A stretch of 64,000 nucleotides of DNA, from NCBI GenBank assembly GCA_947626745.1, contig CANQTF010000013.1, positions 1 to 64,000 on the forward strand. The letters are read 5' to 3'. The notes below the pieces were generated by a model that worked only from the letters and a program-made list of their open reading frames with translations, did not search any database and was not told the origin of the DNA. Made by a program: the position numbers and the translations under genes. Of the stretch, positions 43,232 to 52,701 are shown piece after piece. Source of the stretch: an uncultured Lachnospiraceae bacterium. GTDB taxonomy: Bacteria > Bacillota > Clostridia > Lachnospirales > Lachnospiraceae. The stretch's first letter is position 1, and each line of letters opens with the position of its first letter.

Positions 43232-43266
43232 CAGAGAATAGAAAAAGGTGGAAGAGGAGGTTTCAA

Positions 43267-44856
43267 ATGGGAGCAAAAGAATGTATTGCGGACGGCAGGG
43301 CCGTCCTCGGCATCGAGTTCGGCTCTACAAGGATCAAGGCGGTTCTGGTAGATGAGGAAAACAGGCCGATCGCGTCCGGCGCGCATGACTGGGAGAACAG
43401 GCTGGAAAACGGCATCTGGACGTACAGTCTCGACGATATCTGGACGGGTCTGCAGGACTGCTACCGCAGCCTGGCGGAAGATGTACAGGCGAAGTACGGC
43501 GAGAAGCTCGTCAGACTTGGCGCGATCGGCTTCAGCGCCATGATGCACGGCTATATGGCGTTCAATGACAAGGGGGAGCTGCTGGTGCCTTTCCGCACAT
43601 GGCGGAACACCATTACCGAGGAGGCTTCCGTGAAGCTGACGGAACTGTTTCACTATCATATCCCGCAGAGGTGGACGATCGCGCATCTCTATCAGGCGAT
43701 CCTGAACGGAGAGGCGCACGTGGCGGATCTGAAATTTGCCATTACGCTGGCAGGATATATCCAGTGGAAGCTGACGGGCGAGAAGATCGTCGGCGTGGGC
43801 GAGGCATCGGGCATGTTCCCCATTGACATCGCCACGGGGCAGTTCAACGCAAAGATGATGGATCAGTTTGATGCGGCTGTGGCGGACAAGGGATATTCCT
43901 GGAAGCTGCGCGACGTATTCCCGGCAGTCTACACGGCCGGACAACAGGCGGGCGCGCTGACCCAAGAGGGCGCGAAGCTGCTGGATCCCACCGGCACATT
44001 ACAGGCCGGCATACCGTTCTGCCCGCCGGAGGGCGACGCGGGAACAGGCATGGCGGCGACCAACAGCGTGGCAAAACGCACGGGCAACGTGTCCGCGGGA
44101 ACGAGCGTGTTCGGCATGATCGTGCTGGAGAAGGAGCTCTCCAAAGTGTATGACGCCATCGATCTTGTGACTACGCCGGACGGCAGTCTCGTGGCAATGG
44201 TACACTGTAACAACTGCACCTCCGACCTCAATGCGTGGGTGAACCTTTTCAGAGAGTACTCCGAGCTTATGGGCATCAAGGTGGATATGAACGAGCTGTA
44301 CGGCAGACTCTACCGCAAGGCTCTGGAGGGCGACAGCGACTGCGGCGGTCTGCTGGCCTACAACTATTTCTCGGGTGAGCATGTGACCGGCTTCAACGAG
44401 GGCCGTCCGCTGTTCGTCCGCACGCCGGACGCTGCGTTCAGCCTCGCCAATTTTATGCGGGTACACCTTTTCACGTCGCTCGGCGCGCTGAAGACAGGAC
44501 TGGATATCCTGTTGAAGGAGGAGGGCGTGCAGGTGGACGAGATCCTCGGGCACGGCGGGCTTTTTAAGACCAAAGGCGTAGGCCAGAGCATTCTGGCGGC
44601 AGCCATAGACGCGCCGGTCAGTGTAATGGAGACGGCGGGCGAGGGCGGCGCATGGGGCATCGCGCTGCTGGCCTCCTACATGATCCACAAGGGGGCGGAC
44701 GAGAGTCTTGCGGCCTTCCTTGACAGCAAGGTATTTGCCGGACAGAAGGGCGAGAAGATAGCGCCGAAGGCCGCCGACGTGGAAGGCTTCAACCGCTTCA
44801 TGGAGCGGTACAGCGCGGGGCTTGCCATTGAGCGGGCAGCGGTCGAAAGTATATAG
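43267..44856 (+). CDS. araB: FGGY-family kinase, probable L-ribulokinase
   Basis: A 529-residue FGGY sugar kinase. It begins with the ATP-binding [17 protein letters not shown] (about 13-29). GTSVFGMIV at about 278-286 and [13 protein letters not shown] near 425-437 complete the two ATP-binding lobes. Between araA and araD its job should be phosphorylation of L-ribulose. Sequence alone does not separate ribulokinase from xylulokinase-like members; context decides. GAGGAGG before the ATG. Confidence 0.85.
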   Translation: MGAKECIADGRAVLGIEFGSTRIKAVLVDEENRPIASGAHDWENRLENGIWTYSLDDIWTGLQDCYRSLAEDVQAKYGEKLVRLGAIGFSAMMHGYMAFNDKGELLVPFRTWRNTITEEASVKLTELFHYHIPQRWTIAHLYQAILNGEAHVADLKFAITLAGYIQWKLTGEKIVGVGEASGMFPIDIATGQFNAKMMDQFDAAVADKGYSWKLRDVFPAVYTAGQQAGALTQEGAKLLDPTGTLQAGIPFCPPEGDAGTGMAATNSVAKRTGNVSAGTSVFGMIVLEKELSKVYDAIDLVTTPDGSLVAMVHCNNCTSDLNAWVNLFREYSELMGIKVDMNELYGRLYRKALEGDSDCGGLLAYNYFSGEHVTGFNEGRPLFVRTPDAAFSLANFMRVHLFTSLGALKTGLDILLKEEGVQVDEILGHGGLFKTKGVGQSILAAAIDAPVSVMETAGEGGAWGIALLASYMIHKGADESLAAFLDSKVFAGQKGEKIAPKAADVEGFNRFMERYSAGLAIERAAVESI

Positions 44857-44900
44857 GCGCGAAGAAACAGGCGTCCATGATAGAAAGGAGTGGCGGCTTT

Positions 44901-45599
44901 ATGCTGGAAGAGTTGAAGAAACGTGTCTATGAAGCGAATATGCTTCTGCCGAAATACGGCTTGGTTACTTTTACATGGGGCAACGTCAGCGAGATCGACA
45001 GAGAGAGCGGTATCTTCGCGATCAAGCCGAGCGGCGTCGATTACGACAAGCTGACGCCCGACGATATGGTGCTGATGGACTTGAACGGAAACAGGGTGGA
45101 GGGAAGCTACAACCCGTCCTCCGACACGGCGACGCATCTGGAGCTGTACAAGGCGTTCCCGGAGATCGGCGGCGTGGTACACACCCATTCTCCCTACGCC
45201 ACGAGCTGGGCACAGGCGGGCAGGGGCATTCCCTGTTACGGCACGACCCACGCGGATTACTTCTATGGGGAGATCCCCTGTCTGCGGTGTCTGAACGCGG
45301 AAGAGATCGAAGACGCCTACGAGAAGAATACGGGTCTGCTGATCGTCAGTGAGTTCAGGCGCATGGACAAAGATCCCGCGGCCGTTCCGGCAGCGCTTTG
45401 CAAGAACCACGGGCCTTTTGCGTGGGGCAAGGACGCCCACGAGGCGGTACACAATGCGGTGGTGCTGGAGGAAGTGGCGAAGATGGCTTACCGCGCGGAG
45501 ACGATCAACAAGGATATCAAGCCCGCGCCGCAGGAGCTGCAGGATAAGCATTATTACAGGAAGCACGGCGCGAATGCCTACTACGGGCAAGGCCGATAA
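44901..45599 (+). CDS. araD: L-ribulose-5-phosphate 4-epimerase
   Basis: A 232-residue class II aldolase-fold enzyme with [24 protein letters not shown], the metal-binding [16 protein letters not shown] and KNHGPFAWG. It makes D-xylulose 5-phosphate, joining arabinose breakdown to the pentose phosphate pathway. The ATG at 44901 is preferred since AAAGGAG lies ten bases upstream. Length is standard. Confidence 0.94.
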   Translation: MLEELKKRVYEANMLLPKYGLVTFTWGNVSEIDRESGIFAIKPSGVDYDKLTPDDMVLMDLNGNRVEGSYNPSSDTATHLELYKAFPEIGGVVHTHSPYATSWAQAGRGIPCYGTTHADYFYGEIPCLRCLNAEEIEDAYEKNTGLLIVSEFRRMDKDPAAVPAALCKNHGPFAWGKDAHEAVHNAVVLEEVAKMAYRAETINKDIKPAPQELQDKHYYRKHGANAYYGQGR

Positions 45600-45600
45600 G

Positions 45601-45616
45601 ACGGCCGCGCGGCCGT
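45601..45616. repeat. GC-rich palindrome after araD
   Basis: ACGGCCGCGCGGCCGT is a perfect 16-bp palindrome two bases after the araD stop codon. It is followed by AAAA rather than T, so it is not a plus-strand terminator. It may be a 3' stabilising hairpin or a binding site. Confidence 0.5.
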
Positions 45617-45652
45617 AAAACAGCAAGATAGGACAACGCGGAGAGCAAAGAT

Positions 45653-45696
45653 TTGACAGCGGCGGATCGCGGTTTGTGCTATGCTTATGCTATAGA
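45653..45696 (+). promoter_or_regulatory. possible promoter of the transketolase genes
   Basis: TTGACA at 45653-45658 is followed by two extended -10-like elements, TGCTATGCT (45677-45685) and TGCTATAGA (45688-45696). The spacing from the -35 (21 bases or more) is long, so the extended -10 would carry most of the activity. Weak support. Confidence 0.35.
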
Positions 45697-45718
45697 AAGA
45701 AAAATAAGGAGGTTAGCG

Positions 45719-46558
45719 ATGAACAAATTAGAGTTACAGAGAGCGGCCAATGAAGTCCGCAAGGGGATCGTGGCGGCAGTACACGGCGCGAAAGCGGGAC
45801 ACCCCGGCGGTTCTTTGTCGGCGGCGGACATCTTTACTTATCTCTACTTCGAGGAGATGAATATCGACCCGAAAGACCCCAAGAAGGAGGACAGGGACCG
45901 CTTCGTGCTGTCCAAGGGCCACACGGCGCCGGGACTGTACTCCACGCTGGCGAACAGAGGATATTTTCCGGTGGAGGATCTGCCGACCCTGCGTCATCTG
46001 GGTTCTTATCTGCAGGGGCACCCCTGTATGCAGGAGACGCCCGGCGTGGACATGTCGTCAGGCTCTCTCGGTCAGGGCATCTCCGCGGCGGTAGGCATGG
46101 CGCTGGCGGGCAAGATGGACAATAAGAGCTATAGAGTATACACGCTGCTCGGCGACGGCGAGCTGGAGGAAGGGCAGGTATGGGAAGCGTCCATGTTCGC
46201 GGGACACAGGAAGCTGGATAATCTGGTCGTGATCGTGGACAACAACGGTCTGCAGATCGACGGCAGCATCGACGACGTGTGCTCCCCCAATCCGATCGAC
46301 AAGAAGTTTGAGGCGTTCAATTTCCATGTGATCAACATCGACGGCAACGATTTCGACCAGCTCGACGCGGCGTTCAAGGAAGCGAGAGCGACCAAGGGCA
46401 TGCCGACGGCTATCATCTGCAAGACCCTTAAGGGCAAGGGCGTGTCCTTCATGGAGGGCAACGTGGACTGGCACGGCAAGGCGCCCAACGATGAGCAGTT
46501 TGCGGTTGCGATGGCGGATCTGGAGAAGATCGGAAAAGAGTTAGGAGGTGCGGACTGA
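45719..46558 (+). CDS. transketolase, N-terminal subunit
   Basis: A 279-residue thiamine-diphosphate-binding half of a split transketolase. It has AGHPGGSLSAADI, SKGHTAPGLYSTLA and the cofactor motif GDGELEEGQVWEA with the closing DNNG. It pairs with the C-terminal subunit encoded next, overlapping by one base. The enzyme moves two-carbon units from xylulose 5-phosphate. AAGGAGG is six bases before the ATG at 45719. Confidence 0.93.
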   Translation: MNKLELQRAANEVRKGIVAAVHGAKAGHPGGSLSAADIFTYLYFEEMNIDPKDPKKEDRDRFVLSKGHTAPGLYSTLANRGYFPVEDLPTLRHLGSYLQGHPCMQETPGVDMSSGSLGQGISAAVGMALAGKMDNKSYRVYTLLGDGELEEGQVWEASMFAGHRKLDNLVVIVDNNGLQIDGSIDDVCSPNPIDKKFEAFNFHVINIDGNDFDQLDAAFKEARATKGMPTAIICKTLKGKGVSFMEGNVDWHGKAPNDEQFAVAMADLEKIGKELGGAD

Positions 46559-47499
46559 TGGCAGAGGTAAAGAAGATTGCGACACGTGACAGCTATGGAA
46601 ACGCGCTTGCCGAGTGCGGCGCCGAGTACAAGGATCTGGTCGTGCTGGACGCCGATCTGGCGAACGCGACCAAGACGCTCGTATTCAAGAAAGCGTTTCC
46701 TGACAGACATATAGACTGCGGTATTGCAGAATGTAATATGACAGGTATTGCGGCCGGTCTTGCAACCTGCGGGAAGATACCTTTTATCAGCTCCTTCGCC
46801 ATGTTTGCGGCGGGGCGTAACTTTGAGCAGATCCGCAATTCGATCGGCTATCCGCACCTGAATGTGAAGATCGGGGCGACCCACGCGGGCATCACGGTGG
46901 GCGAGGACGGCGCGAGCCACCAGTGCCTCGAGGACATCGCGCTCATGCGCACCATTCCGGGCATGACGGTCATCGTTCCCTCCGACGACGTGGAGGCGAA
47001 GGCGGCCGTCCGCGCGGCGATCGAGTATCAGGGGCCTGTGTTCCTGCGCTTCGGGCGGGCGGCTGTCCCTGTGATCAACGACAGGCCGGACTATAAGTTC
47101 GAGATGGGCAAAGGCGTGCTGCTGCGCGAGGGCACGGACGTGACGATCATCGCCACGGGCATCACGGTATCCTCCGCACTGGAAGCGGCGGATATGCTCG
47201 CGGCGGACGGCATCAGCGCGGAGGTCATCAATATCCACACGATCAAGCCGTTGGACGAGGCGCTTGTGATCGCGTCCGCGAAGAAGACCGGCAGAGTCGT
47301 GACGGCGGAGGAGCACAGCGTGATCGGCGGACTCGGCAGCGCGGTGTGCGACTGTCTGTCCCTGCACTGTCCGACGCCCGTCTGCAAGATCGGTATGCAG
47401 GACATCTTCGGAGAGTCCGGAACGGCGGCGGCGCTCGTCGAGAAATACGGTCTGGACGGCAAGGGCGTGTACGCTTCGGTAAAACAGTTTGTCAAATGA
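46558..47499 (+). CDS. transketolase, C-terminal subunit
   Basis: A 313-residue second half of the split transketolase. It holds the pyrimidine-binding domain (VLDADLANATKT, CGIAECNMTGIAAGLA with the catalytic glutamate) and the C-terminal domain from about residue 190. The stop of the first subunit and this ATG share one base, which supports equal amounts of the two subunits. Confidence 0.93.
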   Translation: MAEVKKIATRDSYGNALAECGAEYKDLVVLDADLANATKTLVFKKAFPDRHIDCGIAECNMTGIAAGLATCGKIPFISSFAMFAAGRNFEQIRNSIGYPHLNVKIGATHAGITVGEDGASHQCLEDIALMRTIPGMTVIVPSDDVEAKAAVRAAIEYQGPVFLRFGRAAVPVINDRPDYKFEMGKGVLLREGTDVTIIATGITVSSALEAADMLAADGISAEVINIHTIKPLDEALVIASAKKTGRVVTAEEHSVIGGLGSAVCDCLSLHCPTPVCKIGMQDIFGESGTAAALVEKYGLDGKGVYASVKQFVK

Positions 47500-47544
47500 C
47501 CGGCTGTCGATAGGGTCCGTCTCAGACAAGAAGAACGGAAAGGC

Positions 47545-48216
47545 ATGGTTACACAGATGTCCGAGAGAAAGAATATTTTAGCGCCCTCCATATTGGCGGC
47601 GGATTTCGCTGTTCTGGGAGAGCAGATCAAGGAAGCGGCCTCCGCCGGCGCGGAGTATCTGCATATCGACGTGATGGACGGCGTGTTCGTGCCGTCGATC
47701 TCCTTCGGAATGCCCGTTGTGCGGACGATCCGCAGGACGACCGACATGGTGTTCGACGTGCATCTCATGATCGTAGGGCCGGAGCGGTATGTGAAGGAGT
47801 TCGCCGCGTGCGGCGCCGACAGCATCACCTTTCATCTGGAGGCGGCGGAAGACGCCGAGGAGCTGATCGGGCAGATCCACAGGCTGGGCTGCAAGGCGGG
47901 CATGGCGATCAAGCCCCAGACGCCCGTGGAGGCTGCCGGAAAATACTTGAAGGATCTGGATATGCTGCTTGTGATGACCGTTGAGCCGGGGTTCGGCGGA
48001 CAGAAATATATACCGGAATCCACGGAACGGATCCGACGGGCAAGGCAGATGGCGGAGGAGCTGCAGACGGACTTGGACATTCAGGTGGACGGCGGCATCA
48101 CGAAGGACAATGTGGGCGTCGTTCTGGACGCGGGCGCCAACGTGATCGTGGCGGGCTCCGCGGTCTTTCGGGGCAATATAACGGAAAACATACATGACCT
48201 TACGGCGCGGTTTTAA
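47545..48216 (+). CDS. rpe: ribulose-phosphate 3-epimerase
   Basis: A 223-residue TIM-barrel epimerase with ILAPSILAADFAVLGEQI, HIDVMDGVFVPSISFG and MTVEPGFGGQKYIP. It interconverts ribulose and xylulose 5-phosphates and finishes the pentose pathway genes of this locus. AACGGAAAGG precedes the ATG. A self-complementary GC-rich hairpin overlaps the stop codon. Confidence 0.93.
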   Translation: MVTQMSERKNILAPSILAADFAVLGEQIKEAASAGAEYLHIDVMDGVFVPSISFGMPVVRTIRRTTDMVFDVHLMIVGPERYVKEFAACGADSITFHLEAAEDAEELIGQIHRLGCKAGMAIKPQTPVEAAGKYLKDLDMLLVMTVEPGFGGQKYIPESTERIRRARQMAEELQTDLDIQVDGGITKDNVGVVLDAGANVIVAGSAVFRGNITENIHDLTARF

Positions 48217-48230
48217 ACCGCGCCGATTCT
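48204..48230 (+). terminator. terminator at the end of rpe
   Basis: GGCGCGGTTT at 48204-48213 and AAACCGCGCC at 48215-48224 form the stem, effectively seven G-C pairs with a T/A-rich loop, followed by GATTCTTTT. It overlaps the stop codon. Confidence 0.6.
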
Positions 48231-48470
48231 TTTACCGCATATTGTTGTAAACATGCAAGATACACAACGAAACAGCCAAGCGACTAAACGGACGGCTGGA
48301 TTGGATTAAAATAATAGTTAAATAAACGGCGATTCCTGCTGGATCGGAATCACAGATCTGCTTTCGTTTTTATAAAATGCTGTCGATTTTGCAGATCAAA
48401 CTACACTTTACGTTTAATTTTTCAGGCAAATAACCAAAAAATCTGCTTGCCATTCTACGAAATATCAAAT
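48231..48470. other. AT-rich intergenic region between rpe and the BlaI-like gene
   Basis: About 240 bases without a credible gene. The stretch is clearly richer in A and T than the genes around it. An open frame on the minus strand here runs into the BlaI-like gene and lacks a ribosome site. Confidence 0.5.
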
Positions 48471-48474
48471 AGTA

Positions 48475-48527
48475 TTGAAATAAGAAGTTATTTTCAATAT
48501 TATGACTACAATGCCGATGCGTTGTAG
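48475..48527 (+). promoter_or_regulatory. promoter and BlaI-type operator
   Basis: TTGAAA at 48475-48480 and TATTAT at 48498-48503 are 17 bases apart. Directly downstream, CTACAA-N10-TTGTAG at 48506-48527 is an inverted repeat containing TACA and TGTA, the half-sites bound by BlaI/MecI repressors. It covers the transcription start, fitting self-repression. Confidence 0.72.
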
Positions 48528-48544
48528 GGATGCAGGAGGCAGAT

Positions 48545-48925
48545 ATGAAGCTTGAAAACTTAACGGATTGTGAGCAGTTGGTAATGAAGACGGTGTGGGA
48601 CGCCGCTGACGAGCTTAGTCTTATGGAGATCATGCAGCGCGTGAACAGCAAGTACCATAAGAGCTGGAAGCCGCAGACGGTATCCACGTTTCTGGCGCGT
48701 CTGGTGCGGAAGGGTTATCTGAGGCACTACCGGCAGGGACGGCTGTTTTTCTATCAGATTCTGGTACCGCTGGAAGATTACAAAGGACAGTTGACCAGTG
48801 ACTATGTGAATTTCTGGAATCACGACAATGCAGATGAGTTTCTCTGTGCGCTGACGCAGGAAAGACCGTTACGACAGGATGAGATCGAAAGGATACAGAC
48901 TTTGATCGATGGATTGGGCGAGTAA
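48545..48925 (+). CDS. BlaI/MecI/CopY-family repressor
   Basis: A 126-residue winged helix protein of the BlaI family. It has LTDCEQLVMKTVWDAADELSLMEI, WKPQTVSTFLARLVRKGYL (recognition helix about 43-58) and YYQ-like wing residues, with a dimerising C-terminus. It should bind the inverted repeat upstream and be released by the membrane peptidase encoded next. AGGAGG before the ATG at 48545. No beta-lactamase or penicillin-binding protein gene is near. Confidence 0.9.
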   Translation: MKLENLTDCEQLVMKTVWDAADELSLMEIMQRVNSKYHKSWKPQTVSTFLARLVRKGYLRHYRQGRLFFYQILVPLEDYKGQLTSDYVNFWNHDNADEFLCALTQERPLRQDEIERIQTLIDGLGE

Positions 48926-50333
48926 CTTATTTATCGTATTGTTAATAACGGATATCACGGGAACGATCTTCTTTCTGATAGGGCAGTTATTTAGAAAACG
49001 AACTAACGATGACGTCGCGTTTCTGCGGTTTCTCACCAACGTGACCATGGCAGCCTTTCTCATTCCGTTTGTCTACTTTATCCTGTATCTCGGCAAACGG
49101 GTCAATCTCATTACCATTGAAAGCGATATCAATCTGTTTTACGGCACGCCGCTCTCCCTGCAGGTGGCGGCGGTGCTGGGCCGCATCTGGATCGGCCTGA
49201 TCCTCGCGCTGTTTGCGTACAGAGCCTATCGGATCTTGCGCTGGCGCATGCTCTGCCGGGGCAATATCCCGGAGGAGGACGAGGCGGTCCGCAGGGTATT
49301 TGACAATATCTGCGCCGAGTTCGGGATCGGCGGTAAGGTTTCGCTGTGCAGGAACGATTCCGTGGACATACCGTGCATCACTTATTATCACGGCTTCACC
49401 GTGATACTGCCGCTGGTGAACTACACGGAAAAGGAAGCGGAAGTGATCCTCTGCCACGAGCTGTGCCACTACCTGAACAGAGACTTGCATCTTAAGTCCA
49501 TCGGCAGTCTGACGACCCTGATCCATGTGTTCAATCCGGCGGTACATATCCTGCTTCGGCAGATGGACAAGCTGTGTGAGACGTACTGTGATCGGGCGGC
49601 GTGTAAAAAGGGAAAACATAGATTTACCAAACGCGAGTACTTTCAGGTGATACTGGAAGCGCTGGTAAACGACGGAAGGAGAAACCGTTACCAACTGTTC
49701 GCGCTGGCGGACGACAGGTCGGATTACGAAAGGAGGGTAGCGTATATGCTGAATTACCAAGTAAAAGGCGGACTGAAAAAAGGCACGGCGGTCGTGCTCG
49801 CACTGGGCTTCCTGATGGGCAGCAGCATGACGTCGCTGGCGGCAGGCGACGGCGTTGCGGAAGCCTACACGGGGCTGCGGGACGCGACCAGTGTCAAGGA
49901 GGTCGGTGAAGAGCGCGCCGACAGCGTAGAAGATATGGAAGCGGAAGCCGCGGAGGACGCGGCGGCGGCGAAGGCCATCGCGGAGGCGCAGGGGCTGGAC
50001 CCGGCCACCGTGAGCATTGTGTCCGAGGGCATGGTGCAGTCAGACGACGGTTTGTGGCTGATCACATGGACGATCCCGGCGGGCGAGACCTATATGTCTT
50101 CCGGTTTCCGGGAGTATGTGGGGGATGAGGTAAGCGTGCTCGTAGCGGGAACGCCGGACGACGTGGATTATCAGGCGGGCATCAAGGACCCCGAAGCCAT
50201 TATGTGGTGCTATGACGGGATAGACCAGCTCGTATTTGAGTTCGTTGTGGATATCAAAGGCAGACACTACTTCTTCGTGACGAATCTGAGCGAAACCGAG
50301 AAACTGCATGTCGAGGCGGCGATTGCCAAATAG
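48909..50333 (+). CDS. BlaR1/MecR1-like M56 membrane metallopeptidase
   Basis: A 474-residue membrane protein. Three hydrophobic segments lie in residues 5-110. A cytoplasmic M56 zinc peptidase domain follows, with HELCH at 183-187 (ILCHELCHYLNRDL) and the later CETYCDRAA; a further hydrophobic segment is at about 292-311. The last 160 residues, outside the membrane, do not contain the SxxK motif of a penicillin-binding sensor; they begin with a coiled, Ala/Glu-rich part and end in an unrecognised fold. It overlaps the BlaI-like gene by 17 bases. The stimulus is therefore probably not a beta-lactam. Confidence 0.85.
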   Translation: MDWASNLFIVLLITDITGTIFFLIGQLFRKRTNDDVAFLRFLTNVTMAAFLIPFVYFILYLGKRVNLITIESDINLFYGTPLSLQVAAVLGRIWIGLILALFAYRAYRILRWRMLCRGNIPEEDEAVRRVFDNICAEFGIGGKVSLCRNDSVDIPCITYYHGFTVILPLVNYTEKEAEVILCHELCHYLNRDLHLKSIGSLTTLIHVFNPAVHILLRQMDKLCETYCDRAACKKGKHRFTKREYFQVILEALVNDGRRNRYQLFALADDRSDYERRVAYMLNYQVKGGLKKGTAVVLALGFLMGSSMTSLAAGDGVAEAYTGLRDATSVKEVGEERADSVEDMEAEAAEDAAAAKAIAEAQGLDPATVSIVSEGMVQSDDGLWLITWTIPAGETYMSSGFREYVGDEVSVLVAGTPDDVDYQAGIKDPEAIMWCYDGIDQLVFEFVVDIKGRHYFFVTNLSETEKLHVEAAIAK

Positions 50334-50422
50334 GCGGTGTGCGCGCTTGGCGTGCGCGACGGAAACTCTCGGCGCGGAAGCCTGAGCGGAGCGGAGTGAG
50401 GACGGAACGACTGACGGGGAAT

Positions 50423-50458
50423 GCCCCGGCTGTGACGAGAGATCGGAGCGGCCGGGGC
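50423..50458. terminator. hairpin between convergent genes
   Basis: GCCCCGGC at 50423-50430 pairs with GCCGGGGC at 50451-50458, followed on the plus strand by GTTCTTCTG. It lies between the BlaR1-like gene and the convergent XRE gene and may end both transcripts. Confidence 0.5.
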
Positions 50459-50467
50459 GTTCTTCTG

Positions 50468-50827
50468 CTATTTGACGCGTTTGATAGAGTTGCGCAGCAT
50501 CAGCAGCTCGTAGTAATCCATCAGCGCCCGGGTGTTCTCGGTGTCCAGCTCCACCACCGTGTTGACCAGATCGCATACGGTGAAATCTTCGGAGAGCCGG
50601 TGGTCGAGGGTGTTGAGGCTGGACTTGTAATTTGTGCGCTGCAGCAGATAGTCCGTGGAGACGTCGAAGTAGTCCGCAAGCATGATCAGCGTGTTCAGAT
50701 CGGGCAGGTGGACGCCCTTCTCGTAGTTGGAGATAGTCGATACGGTCAGGTTCAGATGCTCGGCCACGTCCTTCTGCAGTATGCCCTTTTCTTTGCGAAG
50801 ATTTGACAGTAATTTACCAAATTCCAT
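50468..50827 (-). CDS. XRE-family transcription regulator
   Basis: A 119-residue regulator with an N-terminal helix-turn-helix (about 5-60: LLSNLRKEKGILQKDVAEHL, then TVSTISNYEKGVHLPD) and a helical C-terminal tail. It is convergent with the BlaR1-like gene and divergent from the GH9 gene. GGGGAG stands five bases before the ATG at 50827. An inverted repeat TCCTAA-AATC-TTAGGA at 50855-50870 lies in its leader and may be its own operator. Target genes are unknown. Confidence 0.85.
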   Translation of the reverse strand: MEFGKLLSNLRKEKGILQKDVAEHLNLTVSTISNYEKGVHLPDLNTLIMLADYFDVSTDYLLQRTNYKSSLNTLDHRLSEDFTVCDLVNTVVELDTENTRALMDYYELLMLRNSIKRVK

Positions 50828-50854
50828 AGTACTCCCCACTGTGCGTCAGATTTC

Positions 50855-50870
50855 TCCTAAAATCTTAGGA
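50855..50870. promoter_or_regulatory. possible operator of the XRE gene
   Basis: The perfect inverted repeat TCCTAA-AATC-TTAGGA lies 28 bases upstream of the XRE start. Minus-strand TAAGAT inside it could be the -10. Divergent position also allows control of the GH9 gene. Confidence 0.4.
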
Positions 50871-51074
50871 CGATTCCACGAAGAATGAAATATAAGTATA
50901 CAATATATCTAAAAACGCCAAAGATATGACAGAAAATTTCACAACGTATAAATTTTATGCGACAGGGCGGGAAATTTGCCGGCGGTACACTTGAAAACGC
51001 TCCGGGCTTAGGGTACTATGGTCTATATGGGCCGTATCATACGGCGGAAGCGGAGGCTTCGGAACGGAGGACAA

Positions 51075-52691
51075 ATGGCGGTTTATTGCGATCAGGTGGG
51101 GTATCGCCCCGCAGACAGGAAGACGGCGGTGACGACGGCGGGAGGACGGTTTTCTATCCTGCGCGTGCAGGGCGAAACGGCGCATACGGTGTTCGAGGGC
51201 GCTGCGATCGACAGAGGCATGGACAGCGCCTCGGGCGATCATGTGTACACGGCGGATTTCAGCGAGGTGACGCAGGAGGGCGTCTATTATGTGCAGAACG
51301 GCGCAGGGGAGACGTCTCATCGTTTCCGGATCGGACAGGACGTTTACCGCGCGCTGCAGAGGGATCTGACGAAGGCGCTGTATTATCAGCGCTGCGGCTG
51401 TGCGCTGGAGGAGAGATACGCGGGAGAATATAAGCATTCCTGCTGTCATACAGAGGACGCGGCGCTGTGGGAGGATCACAGCGTCTTAAGGAAGGTGCAG
51501 GGCGGCTGGCACGACGCGGGAGACTACGGGAGATATGTGTCTCCGGCGGCTGTGGCGGCGGCACATCTGCTCTATGCGTTCAGCCTTTTCCCGGAGAGTT
51601 TCGGGGAGAGCCTGAACATACCGGAATCCGGCAACGGGGTGCCCGATGTGCTTAACGAGTGCCGCTATGAGCTGGAGTGGCTGCTTAAGATGCAGGACGA
51701 TGAGGGCGGCGCGTACCACAAGCTGACGGCGGAGCGGCACGCGGATTTTATCATGCCCGAGGACGATAAGGATCCGTTCTATCTGTTTCCGGTATCGTCC
51801 ATGGCGACGGCGGACTACGCGGCGGTCATGGCGCTGGCGTCCAGAGTGTACCGCGCCTATGACGCAGCGTTTGCGGACAGGCTGTTCGATGCGGCGCTCG
51901 GCGCCTGGTCGTGGCTGGAGAAGCATCCGCAGTATGTGGGCTTTCACAATCCCGCAAGCTGCAATACGGGAGAGTATGACGACGACTGCGATCTCGACGA
52001 GCGGCTGTGGGCGGCCGCGGAGCTGCTCGTCACCACAGGCGAAGAGAAATATCAGGATAAGCTGACGGAGCTGCTTAGCGCGGATCTGACCAAGACGGAC
52101 TTCGGCTGGACGGACGTGTCGGGCTTTGCGGCGCTGGCGGTCTTAACGGACAAGGCGCACCGGGCCTCCGAGGACAGTGCGGAGGATCTGCGGAAAGCCG
52201 TGTTCGCGGAGGCGGACAGGCTGACGGCTGTGGCGCGGGAGTCCGGTTACGGCGTGGCTATGGAGGCGGAGGATTATGTGTGGGGCAGCAATATGGTGGT
52301 GCTGAACCGCGGTATGCTGCTGGTGCTGGCGGCGCTCCTTGCGGGAGACGGCGGCGCGGTATACGAGCAGACGGCGCTGGCGCAGCTGCATTATCTGCTT
52401 GGAACGAATGCGGTGGATTACAGCTATGTGACGGGGCACGGCGAGCATGCCTTCCAACACCCCCACAACCGGCCGACGGAGTGCGACGGTATCGCTCTGC
52501 CCATGCCGGGCTGGGTCAGCGGCGGGCCTTTCAAGACGCCCGCGGACGCGGTGGGGATCGAACGGATCCCGGCGGGGACGCCGCCCATGAAGTGTTATGT
52601 GGATCATGCCATGTGCTACTCCCTGAATGAGATCACCATCTACTGGAATTCCCCCGCGGTGTTCCTGACAGCGTATCTTAACCGAAAATGA
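51075..52691 (+). CDS. glycoside hydrolase family 9 enzyme without signal peptide
   Basis: A 538-residue GH9 protein (endo- or exo-glucanase type). An N-terminal immunoglobulin-like CelD_N domain (about 1-88) precedes an (alpha/alpha)6 catalytic domain. Catalytic Asp residues are in GGWHDAGDYGRYV (D147, D150), the substrate-site HPHNRPTE follows near 475, and the acid glutamate is about E519 in LNEITIYWNSP. The start at 51075 is set by GGAGG six bases before it; it gives no signal sequence, so the enzyme should act inside the cell on imported oligosaccharides. It is followed by map after 10 bases. Confidence 0.87.
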   Translation: MAVYCDQVGYRPADRKTAVTTAGGRFSILRVQGETAHTVFEGAAIDRGMDSASGDHVYTADFSEVTQEGVYYVQNGAGETSHRFRIGQDVYRALQRDLTKALYYQRCGCALEERYAGEYKHSCCHTEDAALWEDHSVLRKVQGGWHDAGDYGRYVSPAAVAAAHLLYAFSLFPESFGESLNIPESGNGVPDVLNECRYELEWLLKMQDDEGGAYHKLTAERHADFIMPEDDKDPFYLFPVSSMATADYAAVMALASRVYRAYDAAFADRLFDAALGAWSWLEKHPQYVGFHNPASCNTGEYDDDCDLDERLWAAAELLVTTGEEKYQDKLTELLSADLTKTDFGWTDVSGFAALAVLTDKAHRASEDSAEDLRKAVFAEADRLTAVARESGYGVAMEAEDYVWGSNMVVLNRGMLLVLAALLAGDGGAVYEQTALAQLHYLLGTNAVDYSYVTGHGEHAFQHPHNRPTECDGIALPMPGWVSGGPFKTPADAVGIERIPAGTPPMKCYVDHAMCYSLNEITIYWNSPAVFLTAYLNRK

Positions 52692-52701
52692 GGCGGACAG
52701 A

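Noticed and set aside
48370-48687. 105-codon minus-strand frame before the BlaI-like gene
   Set aside because: It overlaps the BlaI-type promoter, operator and gene start, and has no ribosome site or recognisable domain.
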